DNA of 57,438 nt, taken from contig JACTVT010000009.1 of the NCBI GenBank assembly GCA_014465955.1, positions 1-57,438 of the forward strand, given 5' to 3'. A program made the translations under genes and the position numbers. Under the pieces are notes generated by a model. It had not been told where the DNA came from. It did no database searches and saw only the letters and a list, made by a program, of their open reading frames with translations. Positions 1 to 8,012 of the stretch are shown here, piece by piece. The stretch's first letter is position 1. Each line of letters starts with the position of its first letter. The DNA is from Eubacterium sp. (GTDB taxonomy: Bacteria > Bacillota > Clostridia > Oscillospirales > Acutalibacteraceae).

Positions 1-26
1 ATTCATTTTTACAAGGTGTCAAGAGT

Positions 27-1373
27 ATGAGAAAAACGATTTCAACTGTTTTAAGTTTGTTAATAATTTTGTCAGCATTTTTATGTACATTTACGGCGCA
101 GGGTGCAACTTATACGCCTGATGTGGCGCTTTATTCCAAAGCGTATATGCTTATCAATTTGGACGATGATACACATCCTGTGGTAGCGGAAAAGAATTCC
201 GGTGAAAGAATGTATCCTGCATCACTTACTAAAATCGTAACGGCTATGGTGGCTTTACAGAATGTTAAGGATTTATCGGCAGAGGTTGAGGTTTCCAAGC
301 AGGCATATGATACTTTGCTTGGTACGGGAGCACAGGTAGCAGGTCTTAAAATAGGCGATGTGCTGACTGTAGAGGAACTTTTATATCTTACAATGGTTCA
401 TTCTGCCTGTGACGCAACCGAAGTGCTCGCCGAATATGTGGGCGGTACAAGATATGAATTTGTTAAAATGATGAATGATTATGTTGCTTCGCTCGGTTGT
501 ACCGATACGCATTTTGAAAATCCCGACGGGCTTCATGATGATAATCATTATACTACGGCTGCCGATATGGCTGTTATAACGCTTGATGCAATGAAAAATG
601 AAATGTTCAATAAAATTTCGGAAACTGTTGAGTATAAATACAAAAATACTAATTTTTATCATACTAATTTGATGTTGCGTTCAGGTTTTGTTTCTTATTA
701 TTATGAGCATGCCAAGGGCATTAAAACCGGTTCAACAGAGCAGGCAGGTTACTGTGTAATTTCAAAAGCAAGCAAAGACGGATATAATTATCTTGCTGTT
801 GTAATGGGAGCACCTGTTATAGATTATAATAAAGACGGATATGTTGAAAAGTGTTCATTTATTGATGCAAGGTCGCTCTTTAAATGGGCGTTTGACAGTC
901 TGAAGTATTCAACACTTGCCGAGCAGAATGAAGTGCTCAGTGAAGTTGCGGTAAAAAACGGCAAAGACGCTGATTCGGTTCAACTTGTTGCAAAGCGTGA
1001 TTTAACAGTTATTGTGCCGAGCAGCCTTGATAAATCGGCAGTGATAGTTGAGCCGATTGATAAACCTGAGGAGATTTCCGCTCCCGTTTCACAGGGCGAT
1101 ACAGTGTGCAAGGCAAACATTATTTATGCCGATCAGGTGGTGGGCACAGTTGAACTTGTAGCGTCAAAGGATGTTGAACTTTCAACATTTTTAAAATTGA
1201 TTAACGGTATAAAATCATTTTTTTCAATGACTATTGTTAAAATTATTTTAACAGCAGTTGCGCTGTTCGCTGTTGTTTATGGTGTTTTGGTTTATAATAA
1301 TTATAAAAAGAAAAAGAAACGCAGAATGCAGCGTGAACAGAATTATTATGATAATCAAAATGAAACAGAATAA
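27..1373 (+). CDS. D-alanyl-D-alanine carboxypeptidase (peptidase S11, DacA type)
   Basis: A 448-residue penicillin-binding protein of the S11 family, which trims the terminal D-Ala from peptidoglycan stem peptides outside the membrane. An N-terminal signal segment (about residues 5-25) is followed by the catalytic domain with the SxxK nucleophile motif SLTK at residues 66-69 and the KTG triad at 233-235. The usual SxN motif reads S126-A127-C128, so the expected Asn is Cys. A C-terminal beta domain is followed by a hydrophobic segment near residues 402-424 and a Lys/Arg-rich tail, which would anchor it in the membrane facing out. A purine-rich AAGGTGTC lies before the ATG. The gene starts 26 bases from the window edge, so its promoter is not visible. 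Family assignment is firm; activity with the altered motif is not proven. Confidence 0.9.
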   Translation: MRKTISTVLSLLIILSAFLCTFTAQGATYTPDVALYSKAYMLINLDDDTHPVVAEKNSGERMYPASLTKIVTAMVALQNVKDLSAEVEVSKQAYDTLLGTGAQVAGLKIGDVLTVEELLYLTMVHSACDATEVLAEYVGGTRYEFVKMMNDYVASLGCTDTHFENPDGLHDDNHYTTAADMAVITLDAMKNEMFNKISETVEYKYKNTNFYHTNLMLRSGFVSYYYEHAKGIKTGSTEQAGYCVISKASKDGYNYLAVVMGAPVIDYNKDGYVEKCSFIDARSLFKWAFDSLKYSTLAEQNEVLSEVAVKNGKDADSVQLVAKRDLTVIVPSSLDKSAVIVEPIDKPEEISAPVSQGDTVCKANIIYADQVVGTVELVASKDVELSTFLKLINGIKSFFSMTIVKIILTAVALFAVVYGVLVYNNYKKKKKRRMQREQNYYDNQNETE

Positions 1374-1430
1374 ATGAAGTTTCAAAATTTGTAATTAAAA
1401 TTAAATTTTTTGCAAAATTTGTGATAAGTA

Positions 1431-1459
1431 TTGACTTAACGGAAAAAGTTGTGTATAAT
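1431..1459 (+). promoter_or_regulatory. Sigma-A type promoter of the Xre-like gene
   Basis: TTGACT at 1431-1436 and TATAAT at 1454-1459 are separated by 17 bases, followed by an AGAGGG ribosome-binding site at 1477-1482 and ATG at 1491. Short inverted arms TTGTG and CACAA flank the -10 box, and CAAAATTTGT occurs twice just upstream (1383-1392 and 1413-1422). Autoregulation is possible but inferred. Confidence 0.75.
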
Positions 1460-1490
1460 TGTCACAAATGATAAAAAGAGGGAAAATATT

Positions 1491-1847
1491 ATGAAAGAGA
1501 AGTCAATACTTGCGTTGAAACTTAAACAGTTGAGGCGCGAAAAGAATGTTACTTCTGAGGAAGTGGCTAATGCAGTCGGTATTAAACCGGCTACATACAG
1601 AAGATATGAGATTGATACAAATCCAAAACGTGAAACATTCGTTAAACTTTCAGAGTATTTTGGGGTTTCAATTGATTATCTTGTTGGCAATGAGGAGGTT
1701 TTCAGTTTCAGAACGGAGAGTCCAAATATCAATAAGGAAAAGGACAAACTTTCCACTTTTGAACTTCTTATGATAAGAAAGATTCGTGCTCTTGATGAAG
1801 ATAAACTTTCCGATCTTTTGAAATTCCTTGATGGATGTAACATATAA
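1491..1847 (+). CDS. Xre-family helix-turn-helix regulator
   Basis: A 118-residue DNA-binding protein. The N-terminal half is a Cro/C1-type HTH: an LKLKQLRREKNVTSEEVA helix, then NAVGIKPATYRRYE as recognition region, and the family-typical end KLSEYFGVSIDYLVGN. The C-terminal 40 residues are charged and end in a leucine-rich helix, with no recognisable sensor domain. The ATG at 1491 is chosen over the upstream in-frame TTG at 1449 because an AGAGGG ribosome-binding site lies 8 bases before it and the TTG sits inside the promoter. It is transcribed alone, between a strong promoter and a strong terminator. The target genes are unknown; the inverted arms around its own -10 box make autoregulation plausible. 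Confidence 0.85.
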   Translation: MKEKSILALKLKQLRREKNVTSEEVANAVGIKPATYRRYEIDTNPKRETFVKLSEYFGVSIDYLVGNEEVFSFRTESPNINKEKDKLSTFELLMIRKIRALDEDKLSDLLKFLDGCNI

Positions 1848-1862
1848 TTTATTGCCATAATC

Positions 1863-1897
1863 AAAAAACAGTCTCTCGTTTGAGAGACTGTTTTTTG
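1863..1897. terminator. Bidirectional intrinsic terminator
   Basis: A CAGTCTCTC / GAGAGACTG stem with a 4-base loop is flanked by A6 and T6 runs. It sits between the Xre gene and the converging symporter gene and would serve both strands. Confidence 0.9.
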
Positions 1898-1917
1898 ATA
1901 AGTAAATATGGTTTATT

Positions 1918-3354
1918 TTAACTGATGGCTTTTTTCTTAAAATATTCCCGTGTTTCTTTGCCGACTATTCCGCTTAAAGCAAACAGAGCAATGAGGTTTG
2001 GGAATGCCATTAGACCGTTGAAAATATCTGCAATGTTCCATACTGCCGAAACCGTCATATAAGGACCGATGAATACGGCAATGATGTAAATGTATCTGAA
2101 AATCTTAACTGCCTTTTGTGAGCCTGTCAGATATTCAAGGCAGCGTTCACTGTAGTAATTCCAGCCGAGAATCGTTGTGAAAGCAAAGAATGTAAGGCAA
2201 AGCATAAGCACGAATGCCGAAATGCTCTCGTTCCACGGCAAACCCTTTTGCCATGCAAGTGTGGTGATGTTTACGCCTTCAAATGAACCGTCAACAAATG
2301 CAGAATCTGCGTCGGTAAGAATAATGGAAAGACCTGTCAGTGTGCAGATAACAATGGTGTCAATAAATGTGCCTGTCATTGTAACGAGACCCTGACGAAC
2401 ATTATCCTTTGTTTTCGCAGCGGCAGCAGCAATAGGTGCAGAACCAAGACCTGCTTCGTTTGAAAAAATACCTCTGCCGATACCTTTCTGCATAGCAAGT
2501 TTAAGCGTAATTCCTACGCCTGCACCTGTAACGGCTTTAAGGGAGAAAGCCATTGTAAATACGCTTGAAACAGCAGCCGGAATTTTATCCAAATGAGTGA
2601 ATATGATAATTAAAACGAAAATGATATATGTTATTGCCATAAACGGAACAACGATTTCGGATACTTTTGCAATTCTTTTTATGCCGCCGATGATAACGAG
2701 TGCGGCACAGAGTGTTACAAGTACGCCGCTGATAACTGTTGCCCAGGTAAAGTTGTTTTCACCGATTGAAAATGCAATGTGGCTTGTATTTGGATCAAAG
2801 AAGTTGTTTACTGCACTTGTGATACCGTTAATTTGTGTGATAGTTCCTATACCCAGCAGACCTGCAAGAACGCCGAAAACAGCAAATAATTTTGCAAGCC
2901 ATTTCCATTTTGCTCCCATACCTTTTTCTATGTAGCAAAACGGTCCGCCGAGGTAATGCCCGTCAGCCTTTTTATCCCTGTATTTAATGGCAAGGAAGCC
3001 TTCTGTATATTTTGTTGCCATACCGAAAGCAGCAGCAACAAGCATCCATAATAATGCGCCCCGTCCGCCGAGGCAGATTGCAGTTGCAACGCCTACAATG
3101 TTGCCTGTGCCGATTGTTGCCGAAAGCGCCGTGCAGAGTGCTCCGAAGGAGGTAACTTCACCTTCGCCGCTGTCCTCATTTTTTATCATAAATTTAAGTG
3201 CTTTGCCAAGATGGAAAAGTTGAACAAAGCCCGTTCGTATTGAAAGCCAAATGCCTGCAAGAAGAATTAAAATAATAAGCGGCCAGCCCCATACCCAGCC
3301 GTCAATTTTGTCAATAATATTATTGATTGACAATGGAATGAATAGATAATCCAT
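1918..3354 (-). CDS. Sodium:alanine symporter (AGCS family)
   Basis: A 478-residue polytopic membrane protein of the alanine or glycine:cation symporter family, which imports small neutral amino acids with Na+. Many hydrophobic segments are visible. The family hallmarks include the glycine-rich ATIGTGNIVGVATAI stretch near residues 75-90 and the NEAGLGSAPIAAAAA signature around residue 300. Length fits the family. Start: the ATG at 3354 is preceded by AAAGGAAGCGG, a good ribosome-binding site. It has its own promoter candidate and stands apart from the metG-tatD operon, whose terminator lies just upstream. The exact substrate (Ala, Gly, Gln) cannot be read from sequence. Confidence 0.93.
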   Translation of the reverse strand: MDYLFIPLSINNIIDKIDGWVWGWPLIILILLAGIWLSIRTGFVQLFHLGKALKFMIKNEDSGEGEVTSFGALCTALSATIGTGNIVGVATAICLGGRGALLWMLVAAAFGMATKYTEGFLAIKYRDKKADGHYLGGPFCYIEKGMGAKWKWLAKLFAVFGVLAGLLGIGTITQINGITSAVNNFFDPNTSHIAFSIGENNFTWATVISGVLVTLCAALVIIGGIKRIAKVSEIVVPFMAITYIIFVLIIIFTHLDKIPAAVSSVFTMAFSLKAVTGAGVGITLKLAMQKGIGRGIFSNEAGLGSAPIAAAAAKTKDNVRQGLVTMTGTFIDTIVICTLTGLSIILTDADSAFVDGSFEGVNITTLAWQKGLPWNESISAFVLMLCLTFFAFTTILGWNYYSERCLEYLTGSQKAVKIFRYIYIIAVFIGPYMTVSAVWNIADIFNGLMAFPNLIALFALSGIVGKETREYFKKKAIS

Positions 3355-3384
3355 ATTCCGCTTCCTTTGTAAAAACTTTAATTT

Positions 3385-3414
3385 ATAATATCATATATAT
3401 GTATTTTAAGTCAA
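3385..3414 (-). promoter_or_regulatory. Promoter of the sodium:alanine symporter
   Basis: Reading the minus strand, TTGACT (3414-3409) is followed after 18 bases by TATTAT (3390-3385), preceded by TGA, an extended -10. The start codon is 31 bases downstream. Confidence 0.65.
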
Positions 3415-3453
3415 CATTAAAATCTTCTACATTTATATTTATGTGTAACAATG

Positions 3454-3486
3454 AAAAATACGACCCGTATTAAGGGTCGTATTTTT
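3454..3486 (-). terminator. Terminator of the metG-tatD operon
   Basis: A perfect stem pairs AAAAATACGACCC (3454-3466) with GGGTCGTATTTTT (3474-3486) around a 7-base loop. It begins at the tatD stop codon and gives a U-run on the minus-strand transcript. Confidence 0.9.
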
Positions 3487-4253
3487 TATATATTGTATAA
3501 TTTTTTAGCATTTTCACAGGTGATATTCAGTATATCCTGTGCATTTCTACCAAGAACTTCGCCGATTCTTTCTGCAATGAACGGGATATAGGTTGAATCG
3601 TTGCGCTTGCCTCTGTGGGGCTCGGGTGCAAGATAAGGACAGTCGGTTTCAAGCACAAGCCTTTCAAGCGGAATTTCCTTAACCACTTCAAGGCTTTTGC
3701 GTGCGTTTTTGAAGGTGACAACTCCGTTGAGACCTATATACATTCCGAGCCTGATAATCTCCTTTGCCATTTCGGCAGAGCCTGAAAAGCAGTGAACAAC
3801 GCCGTTCGGTTTTGTTTCTTTAAGGATATCAAGTGTGTCGCCGTGCGCCTCTCTGTCGTGCACTATTACGGGAAGATTCAGTTTTTTTGCAAGTTCAATA
3901 TGCGCCCTGAAAAACTCTTTTTGTACTTCCTTGGTTGAACTCATCCAGTGGTAATCAAGACCTATTTCTCCTATAGCAACGCATTTTTCGTGCTTTGCGA
4001 ATTCTTCAATTTTGTCAAGGTCTGACAGTGATGCACCCTCAAGATTTTCAGGATGAAAGCCTGATGCGAAATACATAAAATCGAATTCTTCTGCAAGATT
4101 TTTGCTGAACGCGGTTGATTCAATATCGCAGCCGCATGTAACGATGCCTGTTACGCCGTTTTCGTGTGCGGCAGTTAAAAGTTCTGCACGGTCACCGTTA
4201 AAGCGTTCATCATCATAGTGGCTATGCGTATCAAAAATATTGTTATACATCAT
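3486..4253 (-). CDS. TatD-family metal-dependent deoxyribonuclease
   Basis: A 255-residue amidohydrolase-fold nuclease of the TatD/YcfH family, usually 250-260 residues. Metal ligands are visible in order: the DTHSHYDDERF start (HxH), GEIGLDYHW (metal-bridging Glu), VIVHDREAHGDT (His), HCFSGS (His) and LETDCPYLAPEPHRGKRN (Asp). Proteins of this family are metal-dependent DNases, some linked to repair or RNA quality control. The start codon overlaps the metG stop as TAATG, so the two are translationally coupled. This metG-tatD arrangement is common in Bacillota. A strong terminator follows immediately. Confidence 0.93.
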   Translation of the reverse strand: MMYNNIFDTHSHYDDERFNGDRAELLTAAHENGVTGIVTCGCDIESTAFSKNLAEEFDFMYFASGFHPENLEGASLSDLDKIEEFAKHEKCVAIGEIGLDYHWMSSTKEVQKEFFRAHIELAKKLNLPVIVHDREAHGDTLDILKETKPNGVVHCFSGSAEMAKEIIRLGMYIGLNGVVTFKNARKSLEVVKEIPLERLVLETDCPYLAPEPHRGKRNDSTYIPFIAERIGEVLGRNAQDILNITCENAKKLYNI

Positions 4254-6190
4254 TATCTGAGTTGTGTGCCTGCATCAAGGCCGTCAACGAAAAGTACTTT
4301 AACATTGCCGTCTGATGTGTCGCCTGCAAGAATCATTCCGTTGCTGATTTCACCGCAGAGTTTTGCAGGTTTAAGGTTTGCAACGATAACGACTGATTTG
4401 CCGATTAAATCTTCAGGTTTGTACCATGGTGCGATTCCCGAAACGACCTGTCTTAATTCGCTTGTTCCGTCATTAACTTTGAGTTTAAGCAGTTTCTTAG
4501 CCTTTTTAATCGGTTCACATTCCATAACTTTCGCAACACGAAGTTCAACTTTTGCAAAATCATCAAATGCAATCTCTGCAAGCCCCTCAATTTCGGGTTT
4601 TGCCGGTTCTTCGTTTTCAGCCTGTTTCTGTGCTATTTCCTCAAGCATTTTTTCAGCGTCAATTCTTGCAAAAAGAGCCTCTGCTTTATTAACCGTAACG
4701 CCTGCTTTTGTACTGCCGAATGTTTCAAGTGAGTCATAGTCTTTAATATCGCAGTTCATTTGAGCAAAAATCTTTTCTGCTGTTTCAGGCATAAACGGTG
4801 AAAGCAAAACAGCGATATATCTGATTGTTTCAAGAAGATTGTAAAGCACTGTGCCGAGTCTTGCTTTTTTGCGTTCATCTTTTGCAAGTGCCCAAGGCAT
4901 TGTTTCGTCAATATATTTGTTTGAACGTTTTGCAAGGTTGAGAACTGCCTCAATTGCATCGGCAACACGGTATGTTTCAAAACATTTTTCAATCTTTTTT
5001 ACAGTGTCAAGCGCGAATTGTTTAAGTTCGTTATCAACATCTTCTGCCTCTGTCGGTTCACAGATAACGCCGTCAAAATATTTGTTCTGCATTGCAATCG
5101 TTCTGTTTACAAGATTGCCGATTGTATTTGCAAGGTCTGAGTTATATCGTTCAATAATTGTTTCATAGGTAATAGAACCGTCAGATGCGTAAGGCATTTC
5201 GCTTAAAAGATAATATCTTACAGCATCAACGCCGAGAAGATTTACTAAATCGTCAGCATAAATAACATTGCCGCGTGATTTACTCATTTTATCTTCACCG
5301 AATAAAAGCCAAGGGTGACCGAATACCTGCTTTGGCAGCGGTTCACCGAGCGCCATAAGGATTATTGGCCAGTAAATTGTGTGGAAACGCACAATGTCTT
5401 TACCGATGATATGAACATCAGCAGGCCAGTATTTTTTATACTGTTCGGAAGAACCGTCAGGGTCATAGCCGATGGCAGTGATATAGTTGGAAAGTGCGTC
5501 AACCCATACGTAAACAACGTGTTTATCATCAAAATCAACAGGCACACCCCATTTAAATGATGTTCTGCTTACGCATAAGTCCTGGAGCCCCGGTTTGATG
5601 AAGTTATTGAGCATTTCTTTTTTTCTTGCCTCGGGGTAAATGAAATGTTCGTTCGTTTCAATATATTCTTCAAGTTGTTTCTGATACTTTGAAAGTTTTA
5701 AGAAATATGCCTCTTCCTTTGCAGGCTTAACTTCTCTGCCGCAGTCAGGGCATTTGCCGTCAACAAGTTGACTTTCGGTCCAGAAACTTTCACACGGAGT
5801 GCAGTAAAGACCCTCGTAAGTACCTTTGTAAATATCACCCTGTTCATAAAGTTTTTTAAATATTTTCTGAACTACTTTTTCATGATAATCATCAGTTGTT
5901 CTGATGAATTTATCATAACTTGTATTTAAAAGATCACAGATGCTTTTTATTTCGCCTGCAACTTTGTCAACATATTCTTTCGGAGTTACGTTTGCGGATT
6001 TTGCGTATTCCTCAATTTTTTGACCGTGTTCGTCAGTACCTGTAAGCATAAATACATCATAACCCTGAAGTCTTTTGTATCTTGCAATAGCATCAGTGAG
6101 TACAATTTCATAACTGTTGCCGATATGCGGCTTGCGTGAGGTGTACGCAATGGCAGTAGTTATATAAAACTTTTCTTTTTCGTTTGCCAT
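4253..6190 (-). CDS. metG: Methionyl-tRNA synthetase
   Basis: A 645-residue class I aminoacyl-tRNA synthetase that charges tRNA-Met in the cytosol. The nucleotide-binding HIGH motif appears as HIGN (KPHIGNSYE, near residue 20). DEHGQK and the KMSKSRGN loop near residue 303 are intact. A zinc knuckle CTPC...CPDC lies near residues 130-150. The C-terminal 110 residues form the EMAP/Arc1p-like tRNA-binding domain typical of the long dimeric form. A GAAAGGAGAAA ribosome-binding site precedes the ATG. No T-box leader lies ahead of it: the gene is the fifth of a minus-strand operon, 32 bases after a hypothetical gene, so it probably depends on the upstream promoter or an unseen internal one. Confidence 0.97.
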   Translation of the reverse strand: MANEKEKFYITTAIAYTSRKPHIGNSYEIVLTDAIARYKRLQGYDVFMLTGTDEHGQKIEEYAKSANVTPKEYVDKVAGEIKSICDLLNTSYDKFIRTTDDYHEKVVQKIFKKLYEQGDIYKGTYEGLYCTPCESFWTESQLVDGKCPDCGREVKPAKEEAYFLKLSKYQKQLEEYIETNEHFIYPEARKKEMLNNFIKPGLQDLCVSRTSFKWGVPVDFDDKHVVYVWVDALSNYITAIGYDPDGSSEQYKKYWPADVHIIGKDIVRFHTIYWPIILMALGEPLPKQVFGHPWLLFGEDKMSKSRGNVIYADDLVNLLGVDAVRYYLLSEMPYASDGSITYETIIERYNSDLANTIGNLVNRTIAMQNKYFDGVICEPTEAEDVDNELKQFALDTVKKIEKCFETYRVADAIEAVLNLAKRSNKYIDETMPWALAKDERKKARLGTVLYNLLETIRYIAVLLSPFMPETAEKIFAQMNCDIKDYDSLETFGSTKAGVTVNKAEALFARIDAEKMLEEIAQKQAENEEPAKPEIEGLAEIAFDDFAKVELRVAKVMECEPIKKAKKLLKLKVNDGTSELRQVVSGIAPWYKPEDLIGKSVVIVANLKPAKLCGEISNGMILAGDTSDGNVKVLFVDGLDAGTQLR

Positions 6191-6222
6191 AATGTTTCTC
6201 CTTTCAATTTTGTATGTACAAT

Positions 6223-6720
6223 CTATACGAGATAAAAATCGGTTTTCTGATTTGTTTCCATAATCGTTTCGGTTGCCTCGCCTGTTGAGAGATTGACTGC
6301 AATTGAAGCGTATTTTTCGTCATCCTTGTAAAGGGCAAAATAATTTATGCCGTCTTCTTCAATTGTGGCATTGATGTTGTATTCACTGCCGTAATGCTCC
6401 TCAAGCGCATTGAGTGCCTGATTGATGCTCAGCGGCAGTTCGTAATTTTTTGCCTGCTTTGTAGTCGTATTCGGATTTGCAGCAGATGAGACAGTGACTG
6501 CAGAGGTGCTTTCGGAAGTTTGTTTTTCTGTTTCTTTCGGCTTTGATGATGAAATCGTTTCGCTTACGGAAACAGACTGTGTTCGACTGATTGTTTCGTT
6601 TTCTTTTGTGTCGTTTTTGTCAAGGAACAAATAGTAAATTCCGAAAACGACTGCAATTACCAATACAACCGACACAACAAATTTAATGTATTTGCTTGAA
6701 TTATTCTTTTTTTTAGCCAT
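6223..6720 (-). CDS. Membrane-anchored hypothetical protein
   Basis: A 165-residue protein that I do not recognise. A Lys/Asn-rich start is followed by one transmembrane helix (about residues 12-32), then a Ser/Thr/Glu-rich linker to about residue 90, and a compact C-terminal domain of about 70 residues with alternating beta-like stretches (EDGINYFALYKDDEKYASIA, then NLSTGEATETI). This suggests an anchored extracytoplasmic domain, perhaps PepSY-like, but no signature is certain. AAAGG precedes the ATG. It lies 17 bases after nagB and 32 bases before metG in the same orientation, so it is part of that operon, although context does not reveal its job. Confidence 0.75.
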   Translation of the reverse strand: MAKKKNNSSKYIKFVVSVVLVIAVVFGIYYLFLDKNDTKENETISRTQSVSVSETISSSKPKETEKQTSESTSAVTVSSAANPNTTTKQAKNYELPLSINQALNALEEHYGSEYNINATIEEDGINYFALYKDDEKYASIAVNLSTGEATETIMETNQKTDFYLV

Positions 6721-6737
6721 TTTGTCAGCCTTTCCGA

Positions 6738-7463
6738 TTAAAGCAGTGATGCTGCGCCTCTGTCAAGCATAAGCGTAACATCTGTGTGGAACTGTAAAAC
6801 AGATGCAGGGCACTGCGGTGTAACATTTCCGTTTATAAGTTGTTTAATAGCCTTTGCCTTGTTTTCACCTATTGCAATGATAAGGATTTTCTTTGCCTGC
6901 ATAATTGAGCCGATACCCATTGTAACTGCCTGTGTGGGCACTTCTTCGATGGATTTAAAGAAACGGCTGTTGTCTTTAACAGTGCTTTCCTTAAGATTTA
7001 CAACGTGGCTCCAGCGCTGAAAACAGTCGCTCGGTTCATTGAATGCAATATGACCGTTTGAGCCGATTCCGAGCAGTTGAATATCAATTCCGCCTGCTTT
7101 TTTTATTTTGTTTTCGTATTCTTCACATTCCTTTTCAGGGTCAGAAGCATTGCCGTTTAAAAAGTTAATGCTTTCTTCGGGAATGTTGATGTGGTCAAAA
7201 AGATTTTCGTGCATAAATGAGTGGTAAGAATTTTTGTCGTTAACATCAAGATTTACATATTCATCAAGATTAAAGGTTGTAACCTTTGAAAAATCAACAA
7301 CGCCTTTTTTGTATAAATCAATCATCTGACCATATGGCTTGAGCGGTGTTGAGCCTGTAGCAAGTCCGAGTACTGAATCAGGTTTCTGAAGAACCTGACC
7401 GCACATATAGTTGCCGGCAGCAATTCCGATTTGTTCCTCCGTGTCAAAAATAAGTACATTCAT
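6738..7463 (-). CDS. nagB: Glucosamine-6-phosphate deaminase
   Basis: A 241-residue enzyme that converts glucosamine-6-phosphate to fructose-6-phosphate and ammonia, the last step of amino-sugar catabolism. Family motifs are clear: LGLATGSTPLKPYGQ (phosphate loop, residues 33-47), TFNLDEYVNL with the catalytic Asp, and GIGSNGHIAFNEP with the catalytic His/Glu. The length matches the short Gram-positive type, lacking the allosteric extension of the E. coli enzyme. AAGGAGAATATAAATT before the ATG is a strong ribosome-binding site. No nagA is nearby; the gene is in a mixed operon with a VanZ-like gene upstream and metG downstream. Confidence 0.95.
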   Translation of the reverse strand: MNVLIFDTEEQIGIAAGNYMCGQVLQKPDSVLGLATGSTPLKPYGQMIDLYKKGVVDFSKVTTFNLDEYVNLDVNDKNSYHSFMHENLFDHINIPEESINFLNGNASDPEKECEEYENKIKKAGGIDIQLLGIGSNGHIAFNEPSDCFQRWSHVVNLKESTVKDNSRFFKSIEEVPTQAVTMGIGSIMQAKKILIIAIGENKAKAIKQLINGNVTPQCPASVLQFHTDVTLMLDRGAASLL

Positions 7464-7511
7464 AATTTATATTCTCCTTAAATCTTTATTTAATTTAAAA
7501 AATATTATAAA

Positions 7512-8012
7512 CTAAAAATTTTCTCTGTCAATCTTTTTTGCCTTTTTAATGTTTATAATTTTACTTATAATCATAAAAGATATCAAAAACAGTAAAAAAC
7601 CGAATAATCCGCCTGTCGTATCTACAACCCAGTCAAAAAATTTGCATGCTCTGCCCTCAACAAAAAGTTGGTGTACTTCGTCTGTAACTGCATAAAGAGA
7701 AGTACAGCATACGGGCAGAATAAATTTTACCGTCTTAAATTGTTGATAAAATGCGATTGAGAATAAGAAAGACAATCCTGCAAATTCAAGAAAATGGGCG
7801 CTTTTTCTTACAATAAAAACAGTAACTCCGTTTTCGCCGAAAAGTTTATAAATTATGTTCAGGATACTGTCGCTTTGTGCCGAAGATTCTGTTGCCGTTC
7901 TTGATGAAAAGTAAAATATAATTCCCATACAGACTGCAACAAGGCTCCAGCAAACGGCGCTTTTAATCTTCTCTGTCTGCATAAACGAATGACACCCTTC
8001 CCGTGCCTGCAT
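7512..8012 (-). CDS. VanZ-like membrane protein
   Basis: A membrane protein of up to 166 residues with about four hydrophobic helices and the VanZ-family features FYFSSRTATESSAQSDSI, VRKSAHFLEFAGLSFLF and the AVTDEVHQLFVEGRACKFFDW stretch split around the third helix (DE..Q.F..GR.....D). VanZ proteins are small integral membrane proteins; the founding member gives low-level teicoplanin resistance, but most homologues have no known role. Two starts are possible: ATG at 8012 with GGAG 9 bases before it (50-base overlap with the upstream gene) or ATG at 7982. I prefer 8012 because of the better spacing. There is no van cluster here, so resistance should not be inferred. Confidence 0.85.
   Translation of the reverse strand: MQAREGCHSFMQTEKIKSAVCWSLVAVCMGIIFYFSSRTATESSAQSDSILNIIYKLFGENGVTVFIVRKSAHFLEFAGLSFLFSIAFYQQFKTVKFILPVCCTSLYAVTDEVHQLFVEGRACKFFDWVVDTTGGLFGFLLFLISFMIISKIINIKKAKKIDRENF

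Noticed and set aside
1383..1422. Two CAAAATTTGT copies before the Xre promoter as an operator
   Set aside because: They are plain AT-rich palindromes, 30 bases apart and upstream of the -35; too weak to list separately.
6191..6222. T-box leader expected before metG
   Set aside because: Only 32 bases separate it from the previous gene and no T-box sequence is visible.
7512..8012. Glycopeptide resistance from the VanZ-like gene
   Set aside because: No vanA/H/X/R/S genes; VanZ-fold proteins are common without any resistance role.
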